From NCBI RefSeq assembly GCF_947507565.1, contig NC_089180.1:1054001-1118000 (forward strand): a stretch of DNA of 64,000 bases. Reading direction: 5' to 3'. The notes under the pieces are model-generated. The model had not been told where the DNA came from, did not search any database, and saw only the letters and a list, made by a program, of their open reading frames with translations. Below, piece after piece: positions 14,500 to 26,918 of this stretch. A program made the translations under genes and the position numbers. Source of the DNA: Oscarella lobularis (taxonomy: Eukaryota > Porifera > Homoscleromorpha > Homosclerophorida > Oscarellidae). The first letter of the stretch is position 1. The number at the start of each line of letters is the position of its first letter.

Positions 14500-16610
14500 A
14501 CGATTATTGCCTTAACAGTTCCTTTGTTTAACTGTTCCACCGTTCAAATGTGCCGCCTCAACAGGTTGAACTCCCTCATCCGTTTCTTCCCTCAACCGTT
14601 CCAATGTTCAACTTTTCCATCGTTCAACTGTTTTACCAATCATAATGTTAAACCCTCTCAACCGTTTACCCATTAAGTTACTGTTCAACTGTTCCACCGT
14701 TCAACTGTTCCATTGCTCAAAACGTTCAACTGATCCACCATTTAACAGTTTTAGCCTTTCAAAAGTTTACCAGGTTTACTCCAATCAACCGTTTTACATC
14801 TCAACTGTTTCACCGTTTTACAGTTCTACCGTTCAAAAGGTTTACTGGTTCACTGTTTACAGTTTCAACCAATTAACCGTTCAACAGGTTTAACCTTTTC
14901 AACCGTTCACTCTCTCAACCAATCTACCGTTAAAGTGTTCCACTGTTCAACTTTTCCACCGATGAACAGGTTAACCTCTTCAACCGTTCATCCCTTCAAC
15001 TGTTCCACCGGTAAACTGTTCTACATTTCAACCGTTTAACTGTTCAACTATTGCAACGTTTAACAGCTCCAACTGTTTTACCTTTTGACAGTTTCAACCC
15101 TTTCAACCGTTTACCGCTTCAACCGTTTCTTTGTTTATCTGTTCCACCGTTAAACGGTTCCACCGCTCATCTTGCTGAACTCCCTCAACCGTTCTACCCC
15201 TCAACCGTTCCACTGTTCAACTTTTCATCGTTCAACTGTTTCACCGATATTCACTTAGGTTCCACATCCTCAACCGTTTACATCTTCAACCGTTCCACCG
15301 TTCAAATTTTCCACCGTTCAACTGTTCCACCTTTCAACAGGTTCAACCCTCTAAACCGTTTTTCCCCTCAACCGTTCCACAGTTTAACTGTTCCATAGTT
15401 AAACTGTTTAACCGATCATCGGGTTCAACCACTTCAACTTTTCACATCCTCAACCGTTCCACCGTTCAACTGTTCCACCGTGCTACTGTTCCACCAATCA
15501 ACAAGTTCAACCCCCTCAATTGTTTACCCAATAAACCGTTCTACTGTTCAAATGTTTCACCGTTCAACTGTTTCACCGCTCAGAAGGTTAAACTATTTAA
15601 AGGGTGGAACGGTTGAGAGGGTGAACGGTTGAAAGGGTTAAACCTTTTGAGCGGTGGAACGGTTGAACGGTGGAACAGTTGAACAGTGGAACGGTTAAGG
15701 TTGTGAACGGTTAAAGGAGATGAACATGTTGAATGTTAAATCACTTGATTGGTGGAACAGTTGAATATTGGAAGGGTTGAGGAGGTAAACAATTGACGGG
15801 GTTGAAACTGATTAAAGGTGGAACAATTATTTCTGTTAAATGGTGAAACAGTTTAACTGTAAAACGTTTAAACAATGAAACAGTTGAACGGTGTAACAGA
15901 TGAGGAATTTAAGGGTTGAGGAGGCAAAATCGTTGATCGGGTAAACAGTTGAGCAGTGGAACAGTTGAACTGTAGAGCGGTTGAGAGAGTAAACTGTTGA
16001 TGGGGTTTAACTTGTTGAACAGTTGAGGTGTTGCAACAGTTAAACGGTGAAGCTGTTCAACCTGTTGAACGGTGGAACAGTTGAAAGGTGGAACAGTTGA
16101 GCGGTGGAACGGTTGAGGGGGTGAAAGGTTGAGGATGTTAAACCTGTTGAACGGTTGAGAGGCTAAAACTGGTAAACGATGGAAGAGTTAAACCTGTTGA
16201 ACAATGTATCAGTAAAACATGTTAAACTGTGGAACAGTTGAAGGGTGGAAAGATTGAGGAGGTGAACGGTTGAACCTGTTGAGCGGTAAGAAAGTTGAAC
16301 AATAAAACAATAGAACGGTGATAGGGTTGAGGGGGTTAACGGTTGAAGGGGTTTAACCTGTTTTTACGTTTAGGAGATTTAAACTGTTGAACGGTGAAAG
16401 AGTTGAACTGTGGAACGGATGAGAGGGTGAACGGTTAAAGGAATTGAACCTGTTTAACGGTTGACGGGTTAAAACTGTTGAACGGTAGAACAGTTAAACT
16501 TGTTGAACGGTGAAACAGTTGAGAGGGCGAACGGTTAAAAAGGTTGAACCTGTTGAGTGGTGGAACAGTTGAACGGTGGAACAGTTGAACAGTGGAACGG
16601 TTACAAGTGT
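14500..16610 (+). repeat. Segmental duplication, copy 1 (2.1 kb)
   Basis: This segment matches 47,660-49,770 in order and orientation, including the switch at 15,590 (copy at 48,720). It also contains an unusual phrase around AACATGTTGAATGTTAAAT. In the second location it directly abuts the copy of 9,855-12,855, so the right-hand block is a mosaic of two pieces that are in the opposite order here. Confidence 0.8.
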
Positions 16611-16774
16611 GAACGGTTAAAGGATTTAAACCTGTTGAACGGTGGATCAGTTGAACGGTGGAAAAGTTGGACGGTTGAACGATAAAAAGTTGAACGGTAA
16701 AACGGTTGAGGGGGTTAAACCTAATGATTGGTGGAACAGTTAAACGATGGAACAGTTGAACGGTTGAATATTAT

Positions 16775-17130
16775 ACTAAGGTAGCAGCACTGTTGACGGC
16801 GTTTGATTACTAAGATAGCGGTGCCGTTTACGGCGTTTAATTGCTAATAGCAGCGCAGTTGACGGCCTATAATTGACTAAGTTAGCGGCACTTTGGGCGG
16901 CGTTTGATTGCTATGGTATCGGCTTCTTTGACGGCATTTGATTAGTAAAGTAGCGGCACTGTTGACGGCGTACAATAAACCAAGGTAGCGGCGCTGTTGA
17001 CAGAGTTTGATTACTAATGTAGGTAGCAGAATTGTTGACGGCGTATAATTTACTAAGGTAGCATAACTTTTGACAAAGTTTGATTGCTTAGGTAGCGGCG
17101 CTGTTGACGATGTATAATATACTAATTTTT
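16775..17130 (+). repeat. Second satellite family, ~34-bp unit, main island
   Basis: About ten tandem units carry the core TAGCGGCGCTGTTGACGGCG followed by TTTGATTACTAA or TATAATTTACTAA. Unit starts at 16,782, 16,816, 16,848, 16,883, 16,917, 16,951, 16,986, 17,024, 17,059 and 17,093 give spacings of 32-38 bp. The two tail types partly alternate, hinting at a dimeric higher-order unit. The sequence is unrelated to the flanking 8-bp satellite except for a shared CTGTTGA. Inverted copies lie at 35,543-35,692 and 36,284-36,448. Confidence 0.9.
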
Positions 17131-20100
17131 AACCCCCTTAACAGTTCATCCTTTCAAATGTTCCACCGTACAACTAGTTTACCGTTCAACTGTTCCATTG
17201 CTAAACAGTTTCAATCTCTTAACCGTTTTACAGGTTCACCCCCTAAACCGTTCTACAGGTTCACCCCCTCAACCGTTCACACTCTCAACAGTTCCAACGT
17301 TCAACTGTTCCATCGTTCAACAGTTTCACCAATCATCAGGTTTAACCACTTCAACCGTTTTAACGTTCAACCTTTTCACCGTTCAGCCGTTCCACCGTTT
17401 GACTATTCCACCGATCAAAAGGTTCAACCCTTCCAATCGTTCACCTCCTTAACCGTTACACCGCTCAACTGTTCCACAGTTCAACTGTCCTAACGTTCAA
17501 ATGTTCCACTGATGAAGTGTTCCACCGATCAACAGGTTCACCCTTTTAACAGTTAACCGTTCACCCCTCAACTGTTTTACCGTTAAACTGATTCACTGTT
17601 CAAACGTTTAACCGTGCAACTATTCCTCCGTTGAGGGGTTGAACCTGTTGATAGTTAAAACTTTTTTCATTTAAACTGTTTCAACGTTTAACAGAAATAA
17701 TTGTTCCACCTTTAGTCAGTTTCAACCCCCTCAACCGTTTCCCCCTCAACCCTTCCACCATTCAACTTTTCCAGCTTTAAACTTATTCAAAATTAAACAC
17801 GTTCATCTCCTAAATCCGTTTGCCCCCGTAACCGTTCTCCTGTTCAACTGTTCCACCGTTCAACCGTTCCACCGCTCATAGGGTTCTTCCTTTTCAACCG
17901 CTTATCCTCTCAACCGTTCCGCCGTTTAAACAGTTTAACCTTTTGAGCGGTGGAACAGTTGAACGGTGAAACAGTTGAACAGTGGAACGGTTGAATGAAT
18001 AAACAATTGAGGGTGTTGAACCTGATGATAGGTAGAACAGTCGCACGGTGAAACAGTTAAACGATGGAACGGTTAGGGATGTAAAAATTCAGGTGGTTTA
18101 ACCTCATGATCGGTAAAACAGTTGAACGATGGAACTGTTGAAAAGTGGAACGGTTGAAGGAAGAAACGGTAGAAAAGGTTGAATCTGCTGAAAGGTGGAA
18201 CAGTTGAACGTTGGAAAAGTTAAAAGGTGGAGCGGTTGAAGACGTGAGCGGTTGAGGATCTTGAACCAGAATATCGGTGAACGATGAACAGTTGAACAGT
18301 GGAACGGTTTAGGGAAACACGGTTGATGGAGTTCAACATGTTGAGCGGTGGAACCGTTTAACGTTGGAACAGTTAAACGAAGAAACGGTTAAGGCGGTAA
18401 ACGGTTGAAAGGGTTGAAACTGTTAAAAGGTAAAACAGTTGAAGTTGTTGAACGTTGCAATAGTTGAACGGTTAAACGGTTGAACGGTAGAACAGTTTAA
18501 CAGTGGAACAGTTGGAGGCGTGAACGGTTAAAGAGGTTAACCTGTTCATCGGTGGAACAGTTGAACAGTGGAACAGTTGAACGGTAGATGGGTTGAGAGA
18601 GGGTTAGGGTTGAAAAGGTTAAACCTGTTGAACGGTTAAAGGCTTGAAACTGTAAACGGTGAACTGTTAATCCTATATAACGGTGGAACGGTAAAACGGT
18701 GAAACAGTTGAGAAGTGGAACGGTTGAGGGGAGTAAACCTTGTAAACGGTTGGAAGGCTAAAACTGTTAAACGGTCGATCAATTGAACCTTTTGAGCGGT
18801 GGAAAAGTTGAACAGTGGAACAGTTCAACAGTAGAGCTGTTTAATAGGTAAACGGTTGAGAGGGTTGACCATGATGATCGGTAAAACAGTTGAACTTTGG
18901 AACAGTTGAACAGTGGAACGGTTGAGGGGAGAAATGGTTGACGAAGTTCAACCTGTTGAGGCGGAAAAGTTGAACGTTGGAACATTTAAACGAAGAATGA
19001 GTTGATGCATTGAACGTTTGAAAAGGTTTAAAGTGTTGAAAGGTAGAAATGTTGAAGCTGTTAAACGTTGGAGCAGTTAAACGGTGAAACCGTTAAGGGA
19101 GTAAACGGTTGATGGGACTTAACCTTTTGAGCAGTGGAACAGTTGAACGGTTGAACGTTTGAGGGAGTGAACGGTTGAGAGAATTGAACTTGTTAAACTG
19201 TAGAGGTGTTAAAACTGTTGATTGGCGGAACAGTTGAACCTGATAAACAGGGAAACAGTTGAACTGTGGAACAGTTAAACAGTGGAACAGTTGAACGGTG
19301 TAACTGTTGATGGGATGAACGGTTGAGAGGGTTGAACCTGTTGAAAGACGGAACAGTTTAACGGTAGAACAATTAAACGTTGGAACAATTGAGGGGGTAA
19401 ATGGTTGAAGAGGTTAAACTTGATGATTTGTGGAACAGTTAAACGATCAAACAGTAAAACGGTAGAACGGTCGAGAAAGAAAATGTTGAAACCGTTAAAA
19501 GATGAACATGTTGAACGGTGGAACAATTGAAGGGTGGAACTGTTGAAGGGGTTAACGTATTAACCTGTTGAGAGGTAAAACTGTTAAATGGTGGAACATT
19601 TGATCGGTGGAACAGTTGAACGGTGGAACAGTTCAGAGGGTAAACGATTGAGAGTGTTGACCATGTTAAACGTTTGAGGAGTTGAAACTGTTTAACGCTA
19701 AAACAGGTAATCATGTTAAACGGTGATAGAGTTGACCGTTTAACAGGTTTAACTCCCTCAACTGTTCAACCCTTTAACCGTTCCACCGTTCAACTGTTCC
19801 ACCGTTCGACTGTTTCACCGATTAACAGGTTCAAGGCTTTCAAGCAATCACCCCCTTAACCTTTACACAGCTCAACTGTTCCACCGTTCAACTGTTCCAC
19901 CGGTGAACTGTTATACCGCTCAACATGTTGAACTCCCTCTACCGTTTCTCCCCTCAAACGTTCCACTGTTCAAACGTTTCATCGTTGAACTGTTTTAACG
20001 ATCATCAGGTTCAAACTTCACAAACTTTCACTCCCTCAACTGTTTCACAGTTTATCTCTTTCATTGTTCGACTGTTCCACGGATCAACACGTTCAGCCTC

Positions 20101-23100
20101 CTCAAACGTTAACCCATTCAACCGTTCCACTGTTCAACTGTTGAGGGGTTGAACCTGTTGAACGGTTAAAGGGTTGAAACTGTTGAACTTTGGAACAGTT
20201 GAACCTGTTGTAGGGTAGAACATTTTATTATTTAAACAGTTGAACGGTAGAACGGTTTAGAGGGTGAACGGTTGAGGGGTTGATTCTGTTGAGCAGTGGA
20301 ACAGTTAAACGGTGAAACAGTTGAACAGTTGAACGGTTGAAAGGGTGAACTGTTGGGAGAGATGAAATTTTTGAGGGGCGAAACAGTTGAACGTCGGAGC
20401 AGTTAAACGTTGGAACGGTGAAGGGGGTAAACTGTTGATGAGACTAAACATTTTGAGCGGTGGAACAGTTGAACGGTGGAACAGTTAAACAAAGAAACAG
20501 TTCAGGCGGTGAACGTTTAAAAGGGTTGAAACTGTTGAAAGGTAGAAATGTTAAAGCTGTTAAAGGTTGGAGCAGTTAAAGGTTGGAACGGGGGAGGGAG
20601 TAAACGGTTGATGGGACTGAACCTTTTAGGCGGTGGAACAATTGAACGGTGGAACAGTTGAACTTTTGAAAGTTTGAGGGGGTGACCGCTTGAGAGAGTT
20701 GAACTTGGTCAACGGTTGAGGTGTTAAAACTGTTGAAAGGCGGAACAGTTGAACCTGATATACAAGGGAACAGTTTAACGGTGGAACAGTTAAACGTTCA
20801 AACAGTTGAACGGTGGAACGTTTGATGTTAGGAACAGTTAAGAGGGTTGAATATGTTGGAAGATGGAACAGTTTAACGGTAGAACAATTGAACGGTGGAA
20901 CAATTGAGGGGGTAAATGGTTGAGAGGTTACACTTGATGATCGGTAGAAAAGTTAAACAATGGAACAGTAAAACTGTGGAACGGTTGAAGAAGAAAACGG
21001 TATAAAATGTTTAAACAGTTAAAAGATGGAAAAGTTGAACCTGTTGAACGGTGGAACAATTGAACGGTGGAACGGTTGAAGGGGTAAACGTTTTAACCTG
21101 TTGAGCGCTTAAACAGTTAAACGGTGGAACAGTTGAACGGTGGAACGTTTCAAAAGGTAAACGGTTGAGGGAGTTTAACTCTCTCAACTGTTGAGTCCCT
21201 CAACCGTTCCACCGTTGAACTGTTTCACCCTTCGACTGTTCCAACGATCAACAGGTTCAACGCCTTCAAGCGTTCACCCCCTTAACCGTTATACAACTCA
21301 ACGGTTCCACCCGTCAACTGTTCCACCGGTAAACTGTTCTACCGCTCAACAGGTTGAACTCCCTCTACCGTTTTTCCCCTCCCACGTTCCACTGTTCAAA
21401 TGTTTCATCGTTCAACTGTTTCACCGATCATCAGGTTCAACCTCCTCAACCGTTTCACCGTTCAACTGTTTCACCGTTAAACTGTTTCACCGCCCAACAG
21501 GTTGAACTCCCTCTACCGCTTCTACCCTCCAACGTTTCACTGTTCAAATGTTCCGTCGTTCAACTGTTTCGCCGATCATCAGGTTCAACCTCCTCAACCG
21601 TTTCACCGTTCAACTGTTTCACCGTTAAACTGTTTCACCGCCCAACAGGTTGAACTCCCTCTACCGCTTCTACCCTCCAACGTTTCACTGTTCAAATGTT
21701 CCGTCGTTCAACTGTTTCGCCGATCATCAGGTTCAACCTCCTCAACCGTTCACCCCCTCAACCGTTCCACTGTTAGACTCTTTCACCGTTTAACTGTTTC
21801 ACCGATCAACAGGTTCAACCCCCTCAAATGTTTAACACCCATTCAAATGTTCCACTGTTCAACTATTGAGGGGTTGAACCTGTTGAACGTTTAAGGGGTG
21901 GAAACTGTTGAACTTTGAAACCGTTGAACCTGTTGTACGGTAGAACGGTTTAGAGGGTGAACGGTTGAGGGTTTGATTCTGTTGAGCAGTTAAAAAGTTA
22001 ATCGGTGAAACAGTTGAACAGTGGAACGGTTGAAAGGTTTAACGGTTGGGGGAGGTAAAAATTTTGAGGGGTGGAACAGTTGAACTGTGATACAGTTGAA
22101 TAGTGGAACGATTGAGGGGGTGAACGCTATTAGAGGTTGAAACTGTTGAAAAGAAAAACTGTTGAACTTGTTGAACGTAGGAACACTTGAACGGTGGAAC
22201 GGTTGAGACGGTGAACAGTTGAGGAAGTTGAACTTGTTGAGCAGTGGAACAGTTGAACGGTTGGACAGTTAAACGGTGGAACGGTTGAGAGGGTAAACGG
22301 GTGCGAGAGTTGAACCTATTAAACGGTTGAGGGGTTCAAACTGTTGAACGGTGAAACAGTTGAATCGGTTAATCGGTGGAACAGTTGGACGGTTAAAAAG
22401 TTGAACGGTGAAACGGTTGAGAGGGTTAAATCGGATGATTGGTGGAACAGTTTAACGATTGAACAGTTGAGCGGTGGAATGGTTGAGAGTGTGAACGGTT
22501 GAGGGTGTAAAACCTTTTGAACGGTTAAGGGGTGTAAACTGTTGAGCGGTGGAACAGTAAAACGGTGAAACAGTTGATGATGGATCTGTTGAGATGATGA
22601 ACTGCAAATGCGGTTAAAACGATATAAAGGTAAAACAGTTAAACTGTTGAACGGTGGAATAGTAGAACGGTTAAACGTTTGAACAGTTAAGCAGTTTAAC
22701 TGTGAAACAGTTGAGAGGGTGAACGGTCAAAAGGGTGAACCTGTTGATCGTTGGAACACTTGATCAGTGGAACAGTTGAACGGTGGAACAGTTGAGCGGT
22801 ACAACTGTTAAGGAATGAACGCTTTAAAGGGTTGAACCTGTTGATCGGTGGAACGGTCGAACGTCTGAACAGTTGAACGGTGAACAGCTGAACGGTGAAA
22901 AAGTTGAACGCTGAAACGGTTGAAAGAGTTAAACCTGATGATTGGTGAAACAGTTGAACAGTGGAACAGTTGAACGGTAGATCGGTTGACAGAGTGAACT
23001 GTTGAAAGGTTAAACCTGTTGAACGGTTAAGGGGTTTAAACTGTAAACAGTGAACAGTTAAACATTTTGAACGGTTGAACAGCAAAACGGTGAAACAGTT

Positions 23101-25905
23101 GAAAGGTTGAACGGTTGGAGGGAGTAAACCTGGTAAACGCAAAGTTGAAAAGCTAAAACTGTTAAACGGTGGATAAGCTGAACCTTTTGAGCGGTGGAAC
23201 AGTTGAACTGTGGAACAGTTGAACTGTTGAACAGTTCAACATTTTTGACCTTTTCAACAGTCCACTCTCAACCGATCTACCGTTCAACTGTTCCACTGTT
23301 GAACTGTTCCACCGATGAATATTTTAACCTCTTCAACCGTTCACCCGCTAAAGTGTCCCACCGTCAAACTGTTCTACTGTTCAACCGTTTAACCGCTAAA
23401 CTATTCCAACGTTTACCAGCTTCAACTGTTTTACCTCTCAACAGTTTCATCACTTTCAACCACTCACCGCCTCAACCGTTTTTTCGTTTATCTGTTTCAC
23501 CGTTAAACGGTTCCACCGCTCAACATGTTGAACTCCTGCAACCGTTTTCCTCCTCAACCGTTCCACTGTTTAATCGTTCATCGTTCAACTGTTTCACCGA
23601 TATTCAGGGTCAACATCCTCAACCTTTCACATCCTCAACCGTTCCACCGTTCAACTTTTCCACCGTTCAACTGTTCCACCTTTCAACAGGTTCAACCCCC
23701 TCAACTGTTCCTCCATTGAACCGTTCCACCGTTAAGCTGTTCTACCGTTCAACTGTTCCAGCGCTTAACAGTTTCAACCCCTTAACCGTTCTACAGCTTT
23801 AAACCCTCAACCTTTCACACTCTCAACAGCTCCACTTTTCAACTGTTGAGTCGTTCAACTGTTGCACCAATCATCAGGTTTAACCCCTTTAACCGTTTCA
23901 CGTTCAACAATTCCACCGTTCAATTGTTCCACAGTTCAACAGGTTCAACACTTTCAAGCGTTCACACACTTAACCGTTATACCGCTTAATTGTTCCACCG
24001 TTCAACTGTTCCACTGCTCAACAGGTTCAATTTCCTCAAATGTTCACCGTCTCAACCGTTCCACCGTTACCCTGTTCGTACGTTCATCAAGTTCAACTGT
24101 TTCCTTTTCAAGAGTTTCTACCTCTTATACCGTTCACCCACTCAATCGTTCCACCGTTTAACTGTTCCACCGTTCAACTGTTCCACCCCTCAAAAAGTTC
24201 AACTCTCCAAACCGTTTACCCTTTCAAACGTTCCACTGTTCAACCTTTTCACCGTTTAACTGTTCCACTGCTCAAAAGAATCAACCCCTCAACGGTTCAC
24301 CCTCTAAACCGTTCTACCGTTCAATTGTCTAAATATTGAAATGTTCTATCGCTCAACAGCTTCAACTGTTCCAAAGTTCAACAGTTTCAACCCCTTAACC
24401 GTTTAACAGGTTCAACTTCTCAACAGTTAAAAAGTGGAACGGTTGAATGGGTAAACATTTGAGGTGTTGAACCTGTTGATATGAGGAACACTAGTACGGT
24501 GGAACAATTTAACTGTGAAACGGTTGAGAGGGTGAACGGTTAAGGTGGTTGAACATGATGATCGGTGAAACAGTTGAACGATGGAACATGTGAACAGTGG
24601 AACGTTTGGGGGAGAAACGGTAGAGAGAGTTCAAACTGTTGAGCGGTAGAAGTGTTTGACGGGGGAAGAGTTAAACGTTGGAACAATTGAGTGGTATAAC
24701 TGTTAAGGGGTGAATGCTTGAAAAGGTTGAACCTATTAATCGGTGGGACATTCGAACGGTGGAACAGTTGAACGGTAGAACTGTTGAACAGTGAAACGGT
24801 TGAAGGGATTAAACCTATGATTGGTGGAAGAGTTGAACAATGAAACAGTGTAACGGTGGAACTGTAGAGGGTGTGAACGGTTAATGGGGTGAACCTGTAG
24901 AACGGTTAACGAGTTAAAACTGTTAAGCGATGGAACAGTTGAACGGTAAACCAGTTGAACGGTTGAACGGTATAACAGCTTAACGGCGGAACAGTTGAGG
25001 GGGTAAACGGTTGAAGAGGTTAACCTGTTCATCGGTGGAACAGTTGAATAGTGGAACAGTTGAACGGTAGATCGGTTGAGAGAGTGAATGGTTGAAAGGT
25101 TAAACCTGTTGAATGGTTAAAGGGTTGAAACTGTAAACGGAGAAGAGTTATACCTGTTTAACGGTGGAACGGTAAAACGGTTGAAAGGCTAAAACTGTTA
25201 AACGGTGGATCAGTTGAACCTTGAGCGGTGGAACAGGTGAACGGTGGAACAGTTGAACAGTAGAACGGTCTAATGGGTAAACAGTTGAAAGGGTTGAACA
25301 TGTTGATCGGTAAAACAGTCAAAGGGTGGAAAAATTGAACAGGATGAACTTCCTCTACCGTTTCTCTTCTCAAACGTTCCACTGTTAAAATGTTCCATCG
25401 CTCAACTGTTTCACCGATCATCAGGTTCAACCTCCCTAACCGTTTACATCTCAACCGTTTCACCGTCCAACTGTTCCACCGTTCGCCTGTTCCGCCGATC
25501 AACGGGTTCATCCCCTCAAATGTTTACCCATTCAACCGTTCCACGGTTCAACTGTGTAAGGGTTGAACCTGTTGAACGGTTAAGAGGTTGAAACTGTTGA
25601 ACTTTGGAACAGTTGAACCTGTTGAACTGTAGAACATATCAATACTTAAAAAGTGTAAGGATAGAACGGTTTTGAGGGGTTGATTCTGATGAGCAGTGGA
25701 ACAGTTGAACGGTGAAACAGTTGAAGAGTGGAACGGTTGAAAGGGTGAACAGTTGGGAGAGTTGAACTTTTTGAGAGGAGGAACAGTTGAACGGTGGAAC
25801 GATTAAGGGGGTGAACGGTTGAAACTGTTGAAAAGAAAACAGTTGAACTTGTTGAACGACAAACAGTTGAACGGTGGAACGGTTGAGACGGTGACCTGCT
25901 GAGAA
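17130..25905. repeat. Degenerate 8-bp/16-bp satellite, block 1b
   Basis: The same satellite continues. Orientation changes near 17,630, 17,675, 17,935, 19,735, 20,140, 21,180, 21,865, 23,220, 24,425, 25,345 and 25,550. The block ends abruptly inside a transposase reading frame at about 25,905. No gene is seen. Confidence 0.95.
21346..21745 (+). repeat. 148-bp tandem near-triplication within the satellite
   Basis: A 148-bp segment repeats from about 21,350, 21,498 and 21,646. The second and third copies look essentially identical over about 100 bp, whereas ordinary neighbouring phrases are strongly diverged. Each unit spans two satellite phrases (92 + 56 bp between phrase-start words). This is the clearest sign of recent unequal exchange or slippage in the array. 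Confidence 0.85.
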
Positions 25906-26608
25906 CAGTAGGCAGCGTACAAACACGTCTGTAGGCGGCCCAATGATCCGAGTGAATGATGGTTCCTGGGTGAGTGTTCGCCGCTATGATTGGCAGAAGT
26001 GTTTGCGCGTCGCGTCTGTCGACCAGCTGCATAACGCCGAAGCGCAGATTAGTGCAATACATTCCGAAGACCCATCTTTCTGCGCGTGGCTTTCGCCCGC
26101 GGTTATACTACAAGAAAACGATAGGAATCACGGCTTTGCTGCAGCCATAGAAACTTACTTTTCTTCCGTGACGAAACAAGGACTCGTCAATTTGCACAAC
26201 GAATCCGGCGCCGCCTAACTTTGTTGGGTTGCTTGTCAGGACAGCACTGCATACGTCTCGAACGTAGCTGTAGTGCTGTACTGCAGTTTTCTCGGAGAGA
26301 TGCTCCTTCACTAGAGCATGCAGTTGCGTCACAGGAACTTTTGTTGCCGAGCAGTACAAGATGCGGAGGAGGATGGGCTATGGCAGTCGTGACTTTGTAA
26401 AATATGAGCCGGAACGAATTGACTGCTTTCTTCGGCAGTCCGATTTTGTGCTCCGCCACTGCCATCCGTCTGAAACGTCTGATCGGCGAATCCAATGCAT
26501 GTCCTGTCCGCAAACGCACGTCGCACGTGAAGCCAGAAGCTTCTTCTCTTTCAGGAATGCAATAGTAGCGTCGGTGCTCGCCGTTGCCAAAGCAATCGTA
26601 GAAAGCAT
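25905..26608 (-). pseudogene. Merlin-type DDE transposase, nonsense-mutated and truncated by satellite
   Basis: Reading leftward from ATG at 26,608, the frame begins MLSTIALATAS and has an N-terminal zinc ribbon (CVCG with later cysteines). The ISXO2/IS1595-like catalytic core follows, with VVQIDESLF (first Asp) and IIHSDHWAAY (second Asp). A 51-nt intron (26,158-26,108, GTAAGT to TTGTAG) joins RHGRK to YNRGRKPRAERWVFG, which is the family-typical order. A TAG at 26,380-26,378 interrupts the frame after SRLP. The C-terminal third is missing because satellite begins at about 25,905, soon after VCTLPTV. It lies head-to-head with the copy at 26,919. The family call is confident and the element is clearly non-functional as read. 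Confidence 0.85.
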
Positions 26609-26646
26609 GGCGTCCTTCAAACCCCAAGCACAAAACTGTGCTTTCT

Positions 26647-26655
26647 CTTTTTATA
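26647..26655 (-). promoter_or_regulatory. TATA box of the left transposase
   Basis: TATAAAAAG reads leftward, 39 bp upstream of the start codon at 26,608. It mirrors the TATA box at 26,858 in the opposite palindrome arm. Confidence 0.65.
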
Positions 26656-26857
26656 CTCTTCCGTGGATGACTCCCGCCAAAACTTCGATCCGCTCGATCC
26701 TCTCTCTCATTGGTCGACGGCTTCGGACCCGCCCAGCTGTCTTCTGGATTGTTCTATTCGAACGTGAACGGAATTATTGGGCGGGTCCGAAGTCGTCGAC
26801 CAATCAGAGAGAGGATCGAGCGGATCGAAGTTTTGGCGGGAGACATCCGTGGAGGAG

Positions 26858-26866
26858 TATAAAAAG
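26858..26866 (+). promoter_or_regulatory. TATA box of the right Merlin-derived gene
   Basis: TATAAAAAG lies 53 bp upstream of the ATG at 26,919. It sits within the conserved inverted arm, downstream of an ATTGG (CCAAT-box) motif near 26,800. Confidence 0.65.
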
Positions 26867-26918
26867 AGAAAGCACAGGTTTGTTCTTTGTAGTTGAAGGC
26901 TACTGATTGTCGCGTACG

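Larger units (their letters stand above)
1..16775. repeat. Degenerate 8-bp/16-bp satellite, block 1a
   Basis: The block is made almost wholly of variants of the 8-bp word RGTTGAAC, typically as the 16-bp dimer GTTGAACGGTGGAACA, or its complement. Dimers are arranged into phrases of about 55-90 bp; two successive phrases starting near 23,529 measure 81 and 82 bp. Orientation flips near 805, 1,115, 4,260, 5,465, 5,870, 8,170, 8,590, 10,135, 10,680, 10,950, 12,335, 12,570, 13,030 and 15,595. Copies are heavily diverged by substitutions and 1-2 bp indels. No gene is visible. The long open frames rich in F, N, S, T, V, P and Q arise because an 8-bp word read in triplets gives a 24-bp, eight-residue cycle that lacks stops on the GTTCAAC strand. 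Confidence 0.95.
26637..26876. repeat. Palindromic promoter region between two Merlin genes
   Basis: The left arm (26,637-26,735) and right arm (26,777-26,876) are near-perfect inverted repeats. Both share CCGCCAAAACTTCGATCCGC and a CTCTCTC segment next to an ATTGG (CCAAT-box-like) motif. The spacer is about 41 bp. Each arm carries a TATA box pointing away from the centre. The arms appear to be the duplicated 5' ends of two Merlin copies brought head-to-head. The structure should act as a bidirectional promoter and can extrude as a cruciform. Confidence 0.9.

Noticed and set aside
16775-17130. tRNA or snRNA cluster
   Set aside because: The GCGGC/GTTGAC cores cannot be folded into cloverleafs by eye and the 34-bp period indicates a satellite.
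26361-26906. 181-codon plus-strand open frame across the palindrome
   Set aside because: Antisense to the left transposase and spans both promoter arms; a shadow frame.
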